Origin: DASYTH01 sp035942955
Lineage (GTDB): Bacteria > Actinomycetota > Actinomycetes > Mycobacteriales > Pseudonocardiaceae
Assembly: GCF_035942955.1 (NCBI RefSeq)
Contig: NZ_DASZCQ010000253.1
Span: forward strand, 6,344-70,343
DNA: 64,000 nt
Reading direction: 5' to 3'
Shown piece after piece: positions 26,869 through 35,625 of this stretch. The notes beneath the pieces are model-generated. The model made no database searches. It was given only the letters and a program-made list of their open reading frames with translations, and was not told the origin of the DNA. Each line of letters starts with the position of its first letter. Within the stretch, counting starts at the first letter, position 1. A program made the translations under genes and the position numbers.

Positions 26869-27128
26869 AGGGCGTCGATGGCACGGTCCGGATCTGGCGG
26901 ACGACCGGGGCGGGCGAGCCCATCGTGTACCTCGGCTACCAGGCCTCGGTCGAGAGCGTCGCCTTCGCCCCGCACGGCCACCGGCTGCTCACCACCCACG
27001 ACGACGGCACCGTTCGAATTCAGCAGTGCGAGGTGTGCAGCACCCTCGACGACGTGCTCGCGCTCGCCGCCAACCGGACGACGCGGGAACTCACCCCGGC
27101 CGGGCGCAAGGCGTTCAGCGTGCCGTGA
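26869..27128 (+). pseudogene. C-terminal WD40-repeat fragment
   Basis: About 85 residues with the end of a WD40 propeller: DGTVRIWRTTG, then SVESVAFAPHGHRLLTTHDDGTVRI, closing with a helical tail LTPAGRKAF as seen in STAND-WD40 proteins. Upstream sequence in this frame is not WD40-like, so this is a leftover of a much longer protein. It lies between the second arabinoxylan promoter and a dehydrogenase gene on the other strand. Confidence 0.6.
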
Positions 27129-27196
27129 GCGATTCAACGAGCGAACCGTTCGGGTGCCACCGCTTGCTGTGCCCGCCGCGGGTGGCGGCCATCGGC

Positions 27197-28144
27197 TCAG
27201 CGCTCGTGGCCCGCGCGCAGCCAGGCGATGTAGTCGGCGGCCGCGCGTTCGGTGTCATAGGCGGGCCGGTAGCCGGTGTCCTGCTGGATGCGGGTGATGT
27301 CGAGGTAGTTGTGTCGGCCGGTTCCACCGGTGGGCAGGTCGATCCGGGCGTCCGGGACGGCCTTCCTGATCGCGGCGATCACCTCGGCGTTGGAGGTCGC
27401 GCGGCCGGAGGCCACGTTGTAGGTGCGGTGGTTGAGCCGGTCTGTGGTCTGCAGGAGGGCGATGGCCCGGCCGCAGTCCTTCACGTAGCACAGGTCGATC
27501 GAGTCCTCCGCGTGCGCAGGACCGACCAGAGTGGACAGGTCCGGCTCGGTTCCGCGGGCGGCGGCATGGACGAGCTCTGGAGCGGCGAAGAACAACGCGC
27601 CGTGGGGGTCACCCGGTCCCCAGATGGCGGAGATGCGGTAGTTGATGATCTCGATGCCGGTCGCGCCGGCCAGATGGTCGGTGAGCAGCTCGCCGATCTT
27701 CTTGAACGTCGGGATGAGGTGGGGTGAGGTCATGGGCAACGGCATGTCTTCGCGCAATGGGCCCGCGTGGGGCAGGCCGGCGTAGACGCCGATCGTGCTC
27801 GCCACGCCGACGCGTGACACGCCCCAGGTCTGGGCGGCCTGCAGGATGTTGAGCAGGCTGCCGAGCGCCTTGCGAGCGTCCTCAATGGGCTGATCGGCAC
27901 TGGGTGGCCATGGCATCGATCCCGCGAGATGGACGATGCCGGTGATCTTGTGGCGGGTGCCGACGTCGAGCAGTGCGGTCAGATCGGTGACGTCGGCCTG
28001 CTCCACTGCCACTTGCGGGTTGGCCAGAACAGCCGGTACCTCGGCGGTTCGACGCTGCACCAGCACGCAGCCCTCGCCGAGGTCGAGCAGTGCCCGCACG
28101 GTGTGGGTGCCGATGAACCCGAGACCTCCGGTAACCAGGATCAT
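27197..28144 (-). CDS. NAD-dependent epimerase/dehydratase (extended SDR)
   Basis: Cytoplasmic 315-residue enzyme with the nucleotide-binding motif TGGLGFIGTH at residues 5-14 and a Rossmann fold followed by a substrate domain (YRISAIWGPGDPH, YNVASG). The catalytic Tyr-x-x-x-Lys of the family is not visible: the expected place reads HLIPTFKKIGE, without tyrosine. It may therefore have altered or lost activity. It is divergent from a MarR regulator, with a 27-bp dyad between them, so it is probably controlled by it. The substrate is likely a sugar nucleotide or similar compound, but cannot be named. Confidence 0.8.
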   Translation of the reverse strand: MILVTGGLGFIGTHTVRALLDLGEGCVLVQRRTAEVPAVLANPQVAVEQADVTDLTALLDVGTRHKITGIVHLAGSMPWPPSADQPIEDARKALGSLLNILQAAQTWGVSRVGVASTIGVYAGLPHAGPLREDMPLPMTSPHLIPTFKKIGELLTDHLAGATGIEIINYRISAIWGPGDPHGALFFAAPELVHAAARGTEPDLSTLVGPAHAEDSIDLCYVKDCGRAIALLQTTDRLNHRTYNVASGRATSNAEVIAAIRKAVPDARIDLPTGGTGRHNYLDITRIQQDTGYRPAYDTERAAADYIAWLRAGHER

Positions 28145-28164
28145 TGCCTACTCCTGTCGTCATG

Positions 28165-28191
28165 CTGATTATCAGTTCTACTGACGATCAG
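28165..28191. promoter_or_regulatory. Dyad operator between SDR and MarR genes
   Basis: CTGATTATCAGT and ACTGACGATCAG form an inverted repeat (10 of 12 pairs) separated by TCT, lying in the 67-bp gap between divergent starts. This is the size and place of a MarR-family operator, consistent with autoregulation and control of the SDR gene. Confidence 0.6.
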
Positions 28192-28211
28192 ACTAGCTGT
28201 AGGATCGGCGG

Positions 28212-28664
28212 GTGTCGAGCACCGATGAACCGAGCCCGGAGTTGAGCCGGAATCTGGCCTACCTGCTCAAGCATGCGCACCTTCGGATGGCCGAACTGAT
28301 CACGAAAGTGTTGACGCCACACGGCATTGACGGGCGTGAGCTGGGGGTGCTGCTCGCCCTCGGCCGCGAGCCGACGTCTCAACAGCAGGCGGCGCAGCGG
28401 CTCGGCATCGACCGCACGACGATGGTCGCGATGCTCGACACCCTCGAAGGCAAAGGTCTGGTATCACGTCATCCAGACGCCGACGACCGGCGCCGCAACG
28501 TGGTCGAACTGACCGACGCCGGAAAGGACACCCTCCGCCTGGCCACCCAGGCAAGCGACGCCGCCGAGCGCGTATTTCTGGCGCCGCTCAGCCCGCAGGC
28601 CGCGGTGCACCTTCGGAACTCATTGCAAACCCTGGTGACCCAGCCGGACAACCAGCACTCCTGA
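28212..28664 (+). CDS. MarR-family transcriptional regulator
   Basis: Small dimeric winged-helix regulator of 150 residues. The DNA-binding part reads SQQQAAQRLGIDRTTMVAML, followed by the wing with HPDADDRRRNVVELTDAG, the DxR signature of MarR proteins. Flanking helices serve dimerisation. The start is GTG 28212. It is divergent from the SDR gene across the dyad at 28165, so it most likely represses that gene and itself in response to a small aromatic or other ligand. Confidence 0.87.
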   Translation: MSSTDEPSPELSRNLAYLLKHAHLRMAELITKVLTPHGIDGRELGVLLALGREPTSQQQAAQRLGIDRTTMVAMLDTLEGKGLVSRHPDADDRRRNVVELTDAGKDTLRLATQASDAAERVFLAPLSPQAAVHLRNSLQTLVTQPDNQHS

Positions 28665-28972
28665 GCGCCAGGACAACGTCAGCAGGGCACACCATTCTCA
28701 TACCTCTCATGCCTGACCGGGTGTTCTGGTGGAGACGTTCGCGTCCTCACGTGCCACCTGGCGGGGGGAGAGCGTTGGTTGGCCGTGCCGGGACGGACTT
28801 CAAGCCAGCGGAAGATCTTAGGGCCACTGTCCGACTCGACTCTCACACTATTTTCTGGTGGAGCAAATCTGGAGTCCATATGGTCTCAATTGCGCTATAT
28901 TGCACTCAACGGCGCTGAATGGAACCGGTTTGACCTGGCGTCCGTAATCGCCGCAGGTGAGAGGTATACTTG

Positions 28973-29023
28973 TCCCCACACTGGCAGTGTGGGGGTCAGG
29001 GTTTCGAACCCTCTCGGCTCCAC
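28973..29023 (+). other. tRNA- or tmRNA-like 3' fragment
   Basis: A 9-bp hairpin (CCCCACACT / AGTGTGGGG) is followed by a T-arm-like GGGTTTCGAACCC and an acceptor-like TCGGCTCCACC, the layout of the end of a tRNA or of transfer-messenger RNA. No matching 5' acceptor (GGAGCC) is present upstream, so this is a partial copy. A strong terminator follows 6 nt later. Such fragments are typical attachment-site scars. Confidence 0.45.
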
Positions 29024-29029
29024 CCTTTG

Positions 29030-29078
29030 GAAGAGCTCTCTCGGTTCAGGTGTTTCGCCTGCTGGGAGGGCTCTTTTC
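29030..29078 (+). terminator. Factor-independent terminator
   Basis: GAAGAGC pairs with GCTCTTTTC across a bulged hairpin, and the right arm is T-rich. It directly follows the tRNA/tmRNA-like fragment and probably came with it. Confidence 0.5.
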
Positions 29079-29232
29079 GTGTGTCGGGAGATCGTCTGCG
29101 ATCTGGTTGCTCGGTCGTGTCTGTCCATTCGGGTGGAAGGATTCAGGAGGATCCGGGCCTCCTGTTGTGATCTTGGGTGCGATAGCTGACCGCGTATCTC
29201 CACCTCGATACGACGTGTGCAACGGGCTGGGG

Positions 29233-29877
29233 TCAGCCGGGATCGTGCCGTGCTGTGGCGGGTTCCGGGTGGTTCGCTGTGCGCGGTGCCGATCCGTAGA
29301 GTGCGTGGTCGACCAGGTGCGTGGCGATCGACTCGTCGAAGGGCACCTTGAGTACGAGTAGCCGGTGGTAGCAGGCGCCCCACAGCTGGTCCACGATGAT
29401 GTCGAGGTCGGCGTCCTCGCGGAGCTGACCGTCCCGCTGGGCGACGCGCAGGCGCTCACGCGCGAGCTCGCGGCGCGGCTGTGCATAGGTCTGCGACCAG
29501 GCCCGGGCGAGATCGGGGTCCATCTGGGCCGCGCCGACCAGCTCGGACACGGGCTGCTCGGCACCCTCGTCCTTCAGCCAGCGGACGAACGCGGTGAGCT
29601 GAGTGATCAGATCGGCACGCACGTCCCCGGTGTCGGGCAGCTCCAGCACCTGTCGGCTCTGGACGAAGTACGCCTCGGCCGCGAGCGCGCCCGGCGACGG
29701 CCACCACCGGTACAGGGTCGTCTTGCTCGCTCCCGCTTCTGTCGCCACCCGGTCGAACGTGACCGCTCGCATGCCGTCCCGCAGCAGGATGCGCCCCGCG
29801 GCGGTGAGCACGGCGGCACGCACCTCGGCCGCCGGTCGCCGGCCTCGGCCGCGCCGACCAGGAACGTTCTCGGACAT
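29233..29877 (-). CDS. TetR-family transcriptional regulator
   Basis: Regulator of about 214 residues. The N-terminal TetR helix-turn-helix spans about 15-60, with VTFDRVATEAGASKTTLYRWW as its recognition region. The helical C-terminal ligand domain resembles TetR_C_16-like groups. The ATG at 29877 follows a purine-rich stretch; a GTG at 29889 is an alternative. It is divergent from the SDR and aldehyde oxidoreductase operon, so it probably represses that operon. TGAAC-N5-GTTCA and a related TGTTCAT in the 88-bp gap are candidate operator sites. Confidence 0.86.
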   Translation of the reverse strand: MSENVPGRRGRGRRPAAEVRAAVLTAAGRILLRDGMRAVTFDRVATEAGASKTTLYRWWPSPGALAAEAYFVQSRQVLELPDTGDVRADLITQLTAFVRWLKDEGAEQPVSELVGAAQMDPDLARAWSQTYAQPRRELARERLRVAQRDGQLREDADLDIIVDQLWGACYHRLLVLKVPFDESIATHLVDHALYGSAPRTANHPEPATARHDPG

Positions 29878-29964
29878 TCGCCATCCCACATGTAGACAGA
29901 TTGTTCATTTCGGGTGTAGCTTGTATGTGAACGATTTGTTCATATCTTAGCTGGAGGTACGGCC

Positions 29965-30837
29965 ATGAACAACAAGACATGGCTGATCACCGGGGCATCG
30001 CGCGGCTTCGGTCGGGAGTTCGCCATGGCCGCGCTCGGCCGCGGTGACAACGTGGCGGCGACCGCACGTGACGTCTCGGCCCTGCGGGATCTTCGTGCCG
30101 AACACCCGGGGCTGCTCGCGCTCTCACTCGACGTCACCGACGCCGACGCGGTCCGCGATCGGGTCGCGGAAGCGGAGGAACACTTCGGCCGGCTCGACGT
30201 TGTGGTCAACAACGCCGGCTACGGGCACTTCGCCGCGGTGGAGGAGGTGACCGACGCCGAACTGCGCGACCAGCTGGAGACGAACCTCTTCGGCGCCCAT
30301 CGCGTCGTCCGGGCCGTCCTCCCGGGGATGCGCGAGCGCGGCAGCGGGCACATCGTCCAGGTTTCCTCGATCGGCGGCGTGCTGGCGGTGCCCAACATGG
30401 GCGCCTACCACGCCTCGAAGTGGGCGCTCGAGGCGCTCAGCGAGTCCCTTGCCGCCGAGGTCGCCCGGTTCGGCGTGCACGTCACCCTCGTGGAGCCGGG
30501 CGGGTACGACACCGACTGGGCCGGATCGTCGTCGCGGCACAGCGACCCGCTGCCGGCCTACGACACGATGCGCGAGGAGATGGCGGCTCGCCGCCGCGCG
30601 AGCGTGCCAGGGGACCCGGCCGCCGCCGCGCGAGCGCTGCTCGACGTCGTCGACGCCGAACAGCCACCACTGCGGGTGCTGTTCGGTGCGCTGTTCGGCG
30701 TGCCAACACCCCAGATCGTGCGAGGGCTCTACGACCGGCGCCTGAAGGAGTGGGCCGCGTGGGAGGACCTGGCGGTCCGCGCATACGGGGATTCAGCTAA
30801 CGAAGCCAGCCAGTCAGTCGGCAGGAGAAGTCGATGA
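29965..30837 (+). CDS. Short-chain dehydrogenase/reductase
   Basis: NAD(P)-dependent classical SDR of 290 residues with all hallmarks: TGASRGFG (residues 9-16), NNAG, a catalytic serine (QVSSIGG) and YHASK. Long-chain homologues reduce or oxidise ketones and alcohols; the substrate here is not known. It is the first gene of an operon with the PaoABC-like oxidoreductase: its stop overlaps the iron-sulfur subunit start by four bases (ATGA). A pathway turning an alcohol to an aldehyde and then to an acid would fit, as inference. Confidence 0.88.
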   Translation: MNNKTWLITGASRGFGREFAMAALGRGDNVAATARDVSALRDLRAEHPGLLALSLDVTDADAVRDRVAEAEEHFGRLDVVVNNAGYGHFAAVEEVTDAELRDQLETNLFGAHRVVRAVLPGMRERGSGHIVQVSSIGGVLAVPNMGAYHASKWALEALSESLAAEVARFGVHVTLVEPGGYDTDWAGSSSRHSDPLPAYDTMREEMAARRRASVPGDPAAAARALLDVVDAEQPPLRVLFGALFGVPTPQIVRGLYDRRLKEWAAWEDLAVRAYGDSANEASQSVGRRSR

Positions 30838-31445
30838 CAGACGACCCAGCGCCCCAGAGAACCACGCACACACGCCGTACCGTCCTGAAGTCCGCGGCCG
30901 GGACCGTCGCGGCCGCCAACCTCACGTCCGTCGCCAAGGCCACGGCCGAACCCGCGCACCCGGTCGCCGGCGGCACGTCGGTGGAGATCACGTTGTCGGT
31001 CAACGGAAAGCGGCACCAGGTGGTGGTCGAGCCGAGGGTCACGCTGCTCGACGCGCTGCGTGAGCGGCTCGGACTGACCGGCACGAAGAAAGGCTGCGAC
31101 CGGGGCGAGTGCGGTGCGTGCACCGTCCTGGCCGACGGCAAGCGGATCAAGTCCTGCCTGACCCTGGCCGTGATGCGGCAGGACGACGAGATCACCACCG
31201 TGGAAGGGCTGGCGCGTGGTGAGGAGCTGCATCCGGTGCAGGCGGCGTTCATCCGGCACGACGCGTTCCAGTGCGGTGGCTGCACGCCCGGTTAGATCAT
31301 GTCCGCAGTGGCGTGTATCGACGAGGGCCACACGGGTTCCGAGGCGGAGATCCGGGAGTGGATGAGCGGCAACCTCTGCCGCTGCGCCGCGTACCAGAAC
31401 ATCGTTGCCGCGGTCGCCGACGCCGCGAAGGCGGTGCGGCGGTGA
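30834..31445 (+). pseudogene. [2Fe-2S] subunit of a PaoABC-type aldehyde oxidoreductase, amber-interrupted
   Basis: The frame begins with a Tat signal (TRRTVLKSAAG), so the enzyme is exported folded. A plant-type ferredoxin domain follows with cysteines in CDRGECGACTVL and an all-helical domain starting QCGGCTPG. At 31293-31295 TAG stands where family members have CAG (Gln in CTPGQIMSA). The frame is then open and perfectly conserved (IMSAVACIDEGHTG ... MSGNLCRCAAYQNI) to the natural stop at 31443. The 153-residue product would lack the last two cluster cysteines. One C-to-T change restores 203 codons. It may be a nonsense mutation or suppressed. Confidence 0.8.
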
Positions 31446-32425
31446 GGAACTTCGGTTACACGGTGGCCGCCAGCCCGGCCGACGCCGTGCGGATCGCGGC
31501 CGGGACGCCGAACTCGGCGTTCGTCGCGGGCGGCACCGACCTGCTGAACCTGATGCGGGACGGAGCGCAGGCGCACGACCACCTGGTGGACCTCAACCAC
31601 CTCGACCTCGGCCGGATCGACATGGACGGCACCTCGCTGCGTGTCGGCGCACTCGCCAGGATGCGGCAGGTCGTCGAGCATCCGGTGGTGCGGCGGGAGT
31701 TCCCGGTGTTGTCGCAGGCGTTGCTCGCCTCGGCGTCCCCGCAGGTTCGCACCATGGCCGCGATCGGCGGGAACCTGTTGCAGCGCACCAGATGCGGCTA
31801 CTTCCGGGACACCGGTTCGGGATGCAACAAGCGGGTTCCCGGCAGCGGATGCCCGGCGATCACCGGTTACAACCGGGGACACGCGATCCTGGACGGCAGC
31901 GACCACTGCATCGCCACGCACCCCTCCGACCTGGCCGTAGCGCTCACCGCGCTCGACGCGACCGTGTACCTGCTCGGCCCGGACGGCGTCAGAACCGTCC
32001 CCATAGCCGACTTCTACCTTCTCCCCGGCGCCACCCCGGACCGGGAGACCGTGCTGCGTCAGGGTGAACTCATCACCCGGGTGGACGTGCCACGCACCGG
32101 GGTCGCCACACGCTCGCGGTACCTGAAGCTGCGGGACCGAGCCACGTTCGAGTTCGCGGTGGTGTCGGTGGCGGCGGCGCTGCGGATGGACGGCCGTACC
32201 GTGCGGGATGTGCGGCTGGCATTCGGCGGCGTCGGCACCCGCCCCTGGCGGGACACCCGCGTCGAGGCGGCACTACGCGGCCGGGAACTGACGACGGCAA
32301 CGATGACCGCCGCGGGCCGGGCACTGGTCAGCGACGCGGTTCCCCGCGACGGCAACGGATTCAAGGTCGAGCTGGTCCAGCGTGCGCTGGTGAGTGTCCT
32401 CAGTGAACTGGGAAGCGTTCGATGA
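31442..32425 (+). CDS. FAD-binding subunit of PaoABC-type aldehyde oxidoreductase
   Basis: Flavoprotein of 327 residues of the molybdenum hydroxylase medium-subunit family. AGGTDLLNLM near the N-terminus binds FAD, and the middle carries RTRCGYFRDTGSGC with a further GSGC, the extra cysteines that bind a [4Fe-4S] cluster in PaoB/YagS but not in xanthine dehydrogenase. GTG at 31442 overlaps the previous stop (GTGA) and is chosen for that reason. It carries electrons from the molybdenum subunit. Confidence 0.86.
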   Translation: MRNFGYTVAASPADAVRIAAGTPNSAFVAGGTDLLNLMRDGAQAHDHLVDLNHLDLGRIDMDGTSLRVGALARMRQVVEHPVVRREFPVLSQALLASASPQVRTMAAIGGNLLQRTRCGYFRDTGSGCNKRVPGSGCPAITGYNRGHAILDGSDHCIATHPSDLAVALTALDATVYLLGPDGVRTVPIADFYLLPGATPDRETVLRQGELITRVDVPRTGVATRSRYLKLRDRATFEFAVVSVAAALRMDGRTVRDVRLAFGGVGTRPWRDTRVEAALRGRELTTATMTAAGRALVSDAVPRDGNGFKVELVQRALVSVLSELGSVR

Positions 32426-34590
32426 CCGGGCTGATCGGTCGGGGCGTGGAGCGGGTGGACGGTCGGGCGAAGGTCACCGGCGCGGCTACCTACGCCGCCG
32501 ACCACCGGATTCCCGGTGTGCTGCACGGCTTTCTGGTGATGAGCACGATCGCGCGAGGGGAGATCACCGAACTCGACACAAGTGAGTCGCTGGCATACCC
32601 CGGCGTCGTCGCGGTCTACACCCATCAGAACATGCTGCCGCTGACGGTACCGCCGGACTTCCCTTATCCCAAGCGTTTCATTCCGCTGCAGGACACGCGG
32701 ATCCACCACAACGGGCAGCCGGTCGCCTACGTGGTGGCCGAGACCCTGGAGCAGGCGCAGGAGGCGGCGACCCTGGTGCGGGTGCGTTACCGCGTGGAGG
32801 CTCCCGCAGCGCACCTCGCCGACGCGCTCGACGAGGCGTACCTGCCGCCCAACTTCCGCGACAGGCCCAACGAGATCATTCGCGGGGACGCCGCCGCGGC
32901 GCTCGCGGCGGCCGAGGTACGGGTCGAGCAGGAGTACACCAGCCCGATGCAGCACCACAACCCGATCGAACCGCACACCACCACCGCCGTGTGGGACGGT
33001 GACTGGCTGACGCTGTACGAGAGCGCGCAGGGCGTCGTGCTGGCCCGCAGGATCGTGGGGCAGGCGTTCGCGAAGTACGTGCGGGAGGAGGACATCCGGA
33101 TCGTCTCGCCCTACCTGGGCGGCGGGTTCGGCGCCAAGGGCCCTACCTGGCCCCACACACTGCTCACCGCGGCCGCAGCACGACTGGTCCGCAGGCCGGT
33201 GAAGCTCATGCTGACCCGCGCGCAGATGTACACCAGCAACGGGCACCGCGCCGAGTACCGCCGCAGCCTGCGGCTCGGCGCCACCCGGCAGGGCAGGCTG
33301 ACCGCCATCGTCGACACCAGCACCGCACAGCTGACCCGCACCGAGGAAAGCATCTACAACACCAGCAACTCCACGCTCGACCTGTACGCCTGCCCGAACG
33401 TCCACGTGCGACAGCTGGGTGTACGGCTGGACCTGCCGTCGTCGAGCTACATGCGCTCACCGGAGACCACCGCGCACTTCGGTCTCGAGATCGCCATGGA
33501 CGAGCTGAGCTACGCGGTCGGCCTCGACCCGATGGAACTGCGGGTACGCAACCACAGCCCGGCCGGTCCGCACTCCAGCAAGCACCTGCTGGAGTGCTAC
33601 CGGTTGGGGGCCAGGGCGTTCGGCTGGGCACGGCGCGACCCCAGGCCGGGGTCCATGCGGGACGGGGACGAGTACGTCGGCTGGGGCATGGCCACCGAGA
33701 CCCACACCTACAACGCGATCCCGTCCTTCGCCCAGCTCACCGTCGACGAGACGGGACGGGCGACCCTGCGCGTGGCCAGCCAGGAGATCGGCACCGGCAC
33801 CTACACCGTGCTCACCCAGGTCGTCGCCGACGGGCTCGGCATGCCGCTGGACCACGTCACGACCCTGCTCGGCGACACGGCGTTCCCCGCCGCGGCCATC
33901 TCCGCGGGGTCGTCCACCATGCCAAGCGTGCTTGGCCCGGTGTCCAACGCGGCGCAGAACGCGCGTACCGCCGTGGTCGCGATCGCCGTCGCCGACCCGC
34001 ATTCGCCGCTCCACGGCGTGCCGGCGGCGGACGTCATGGCCGAACACGGCCACCTGTTCGTACGCGGTGACCGCGGGCGAAGGGACAGCTACCGCGACAT
34101 CGTGTCCCGCCACGGCCAGTCCGTCGTGGTGAGCGGGAGCGGGTTGAACACGCCAGGGCATTCGTTCGGTGCGGTGTTCGTGGAGGTCCGCATCCGGCCG
34201 AGACTCGGCGCGGTGCGGGTGAGCCGGGTGGTGGCCGCGTACGACCCCGGCCGGGTACTCAACCACCGGACCGCACATGGACAGGTGATCGGCGGCGTAA
34301 CCTGGGGCATCGGCTTCGCGCTGATGGAGCACACGCAGGTGGACCCGAACACCGCGCGGGTGGTCAACCCGAACCTGTCCACCTACCTGGTGCCGGTCTG
34401 TGCCGACACGCCCACGGTGGAGTCCTACTTCGTCGACCGCGAGAACCCGGCCAGCAAACCCGCGCTCGGCGCCCGCGGCTTCGGCGAGACCCCGGGCACC
34501 GGGGTGCCCGCCGCGACCAGCAACGTGATCTTCCACGCCACCGGCCGCCGCCTCCGCGACGTCCCGTTCACCCAGGACAAGCTGCTGTGA
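32422..34590 (+). CDS. Molybdenum-binding subunit of PaoABC-type aldehyde oxidoreductase
   Basis: Large catalytic subunit of 722 residues, xanthine-oxidase fold. Motifs include YLGGGFGAKG, LSYAVGLDPMELRVRNH, SQEIGTGTYTV and, near the C-terminus, GARGFGETPGTG with the catalytic glutamate that activates water at the molybdenum. It should oxidise aldehydes to acids, using a molybdopterin cytosine dinucleotide cofactor as in PaoC. ATG at 32422 overlaps the preceding stop. No cofactor chaperone of the XdhC/PaoD type is seen nearby. Its own stop overlaps the start of a broken hydrolase gene. Confidence 0.88.
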   Translation: MTGLIGRGVERVDGRAKVTGAATYAADHRIPGVLHGFLVMSTIARGEITELDTSESLAYPGVVAVYTHQNMLPLTVPPDFPYPKRFIPLQDTRIHHNGQPVAYVVAETLEQAQEAATLVRVRYRVEAPAAHLADALDEAYLPPNFRDRPNEIIRGDAAAALAAAEVRVEQEYTSPMQHHNPIEPHTTTAVWDGDWLTLYESAQGVVLARRIVGQAFAKYVREEDIRIVSPYLGGGFGAKGPTWPHTLLTAAAARLVRRPVKLMLTRAQMYTSNGHRAEYRRSLRLGATRQGRLTAIVDTSTAQLTRTEESIYNTSNSTLDLYACPNVHVRQLGVRLDLPSSSYMRSPETTAHFGLEIAMDELSYAVGLDPMELRVRNHSPAGPHSSKHLLECYRLGARAFGWARRDPRPGSMRDGDEYVGWGMATETHTYNAIPSFAQLTVDETGRATLRVASQEIGTGTYTVLTQVVADGLGMPLDHVTTLLGDTAFPAAAISAGSSTMPSVLGPVSNAAQNARTAVVAIAVADPHSPLHGVPAADVMAEHGHLFVRGDRGRRDSYRDIVSRHGQSVVVSGSGLNTPGHSFGAVFVEVRIRPRLGAVRVSRVVAAYDPGRVLNHRTAHGQVIGGVTWGIGFALMEHTQVDPNTARVVNPNLSTYLVPVCADTPTVESYFVDRENPASKPALGARGFGETPGTGVPAATSNVIFHATGRRLRDVPFTQDKLL

Positions 34591-34978
34591 GCGCCACGTC
34601 CACGCTGGTACTCGTGCACGGTTTCTGGCACGGCTCCTGGTGCTGGAGCGAGGTCACCCAGCACGTGGTGGCCTGCGGGCGCCTGGCCGTCGCGGTGGAC
34701 TAGCGGGACACGGGCTGTACACCCGCCGCCCGCGGTGGTTCACCAGGCAGCTGTACAACTCAGCGGCAGTCAGCACGGAGGCCTCGCCCGTGGCGGAGGT
34801 GAGTCTCGACGATGCGGCCGAGTTGCTGACGTCGCAGATCAAGCGGATCGGCGGTGGCGAGCCGGTTACCGTGGTCGCGCACAACGCAGCCGGCCCAGTA
34901 CTGACGCGAGTGGCCGAGCAGACGCCCGAACTGGTCGCGCACGCCGTGTACCTTTCCGCGTACATGCTCGGCGGATGA
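34587..34978 (+). pseudogene. Broken alpha/beta hydrolase
   Basis: Starting at GTG 34587 (GTGA overlap with the molybdenum subunit) the frame reads STLVLVHGFWHGSWCWSEV, the strand and oxyanion region of an alpha/beta hydrolase, but reaches TAG at about 34701. A single missing base there shifts the rest: GHGLYTRRP and PVTVVAHNAAGPVL continue in another frame. It ends at a second stop near 34978, after about half the normal 260 residues. The nucleophile elbow would be VAHNA, with Asn instead of Ser, so it is dead by several criteria. Confidence 0.7.
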
Positions 34979-35100
34979 TTGCCTGGCGCGGCCGCCCCCG
35001 GTTAACGAGCGGTGGGAGTCGACGATCGACGGTTAGGCTTGCGGTGCCTCGCCGGTACTCGGCGGGGCGCCATACACGTCAGTCCCAAGTAGCCGAAGAG

Positions 35101-35625
35101 ATGAGGATGATCCGAACACCGGCCGGTCGCCGTGACCTTATTAGTGTCCGAACGCGAGAAGCGGTCCGTGACATGATGAGCGGTACCGTTCTGCGCGAGA
35201 TCGATGAGATGTGGCAGGACGAGTTGTTCCCTCCTCCCGTGGAGGAGCCCGAACCGGTCGGCGGACAGCGCGTCACGCACTTCCAGGGTTACCTCAACCA
35301 GGTTGACTGGACCGACCACGCGCACGTCGCCAGGGCGATTCGCGTCTTCGAGGTTGCCCTACGGGCGTTGTTCAACCCGGCCGAAGGATCCACATGGGAC
35401 CCCACGGAGGCCATCCGCCGGCTGCGGCGTCTGTTCGAGCGTGACGGCTACAAGGTGACGGATGAAGGTCGGATCGTGGGAGGACCGGTCGCGGTCGTTG
35501 CGGAGCAACTGCTGTCCAACCTCACCGATCCCGCCGTGATTCAAGACCATCTTGACCGAATCACTCACGCGGTCGAGCGCAATGACCCCGCACTGGCAAT
35601 CTCTAAAACTGACGGGGGTTGTTGA
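35101..35625 (+). pseudogene. Abortive-infection-family-like gene, 3' end lost at an IS
   Basis: The first 170 codons (start ATG 35101 after GAAGAG) look like an actinobacterial family usually annotated as abortive infection proteins: MWQDELFPPP, FQGYLNQVDWTDH, RRLFERDGYKVTDEGRIVGGP and a helix DHLDRITHAVERNDPALAI. In relatives this leads into a C-terminal domain (SAKELVESTAK type) that is absent here, because the frame runs into the left end of an IS481-type element and stops. Phage-defence function is family lore, not shown. The missing part is not found on the other side of the IS. Confidence 0.55.

Larger units (their letters stand above)
28665..29232. other. Intergenic region with tRNA-like fragment
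   Basis: No protein gene is convincing here; the short open frames lack start signals. The region contains the tRNA/tmRNA-like 3' end at 28973-29023 and the following terminator at 29030-29078. The rest is unassigned. Confidence 0.55.
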
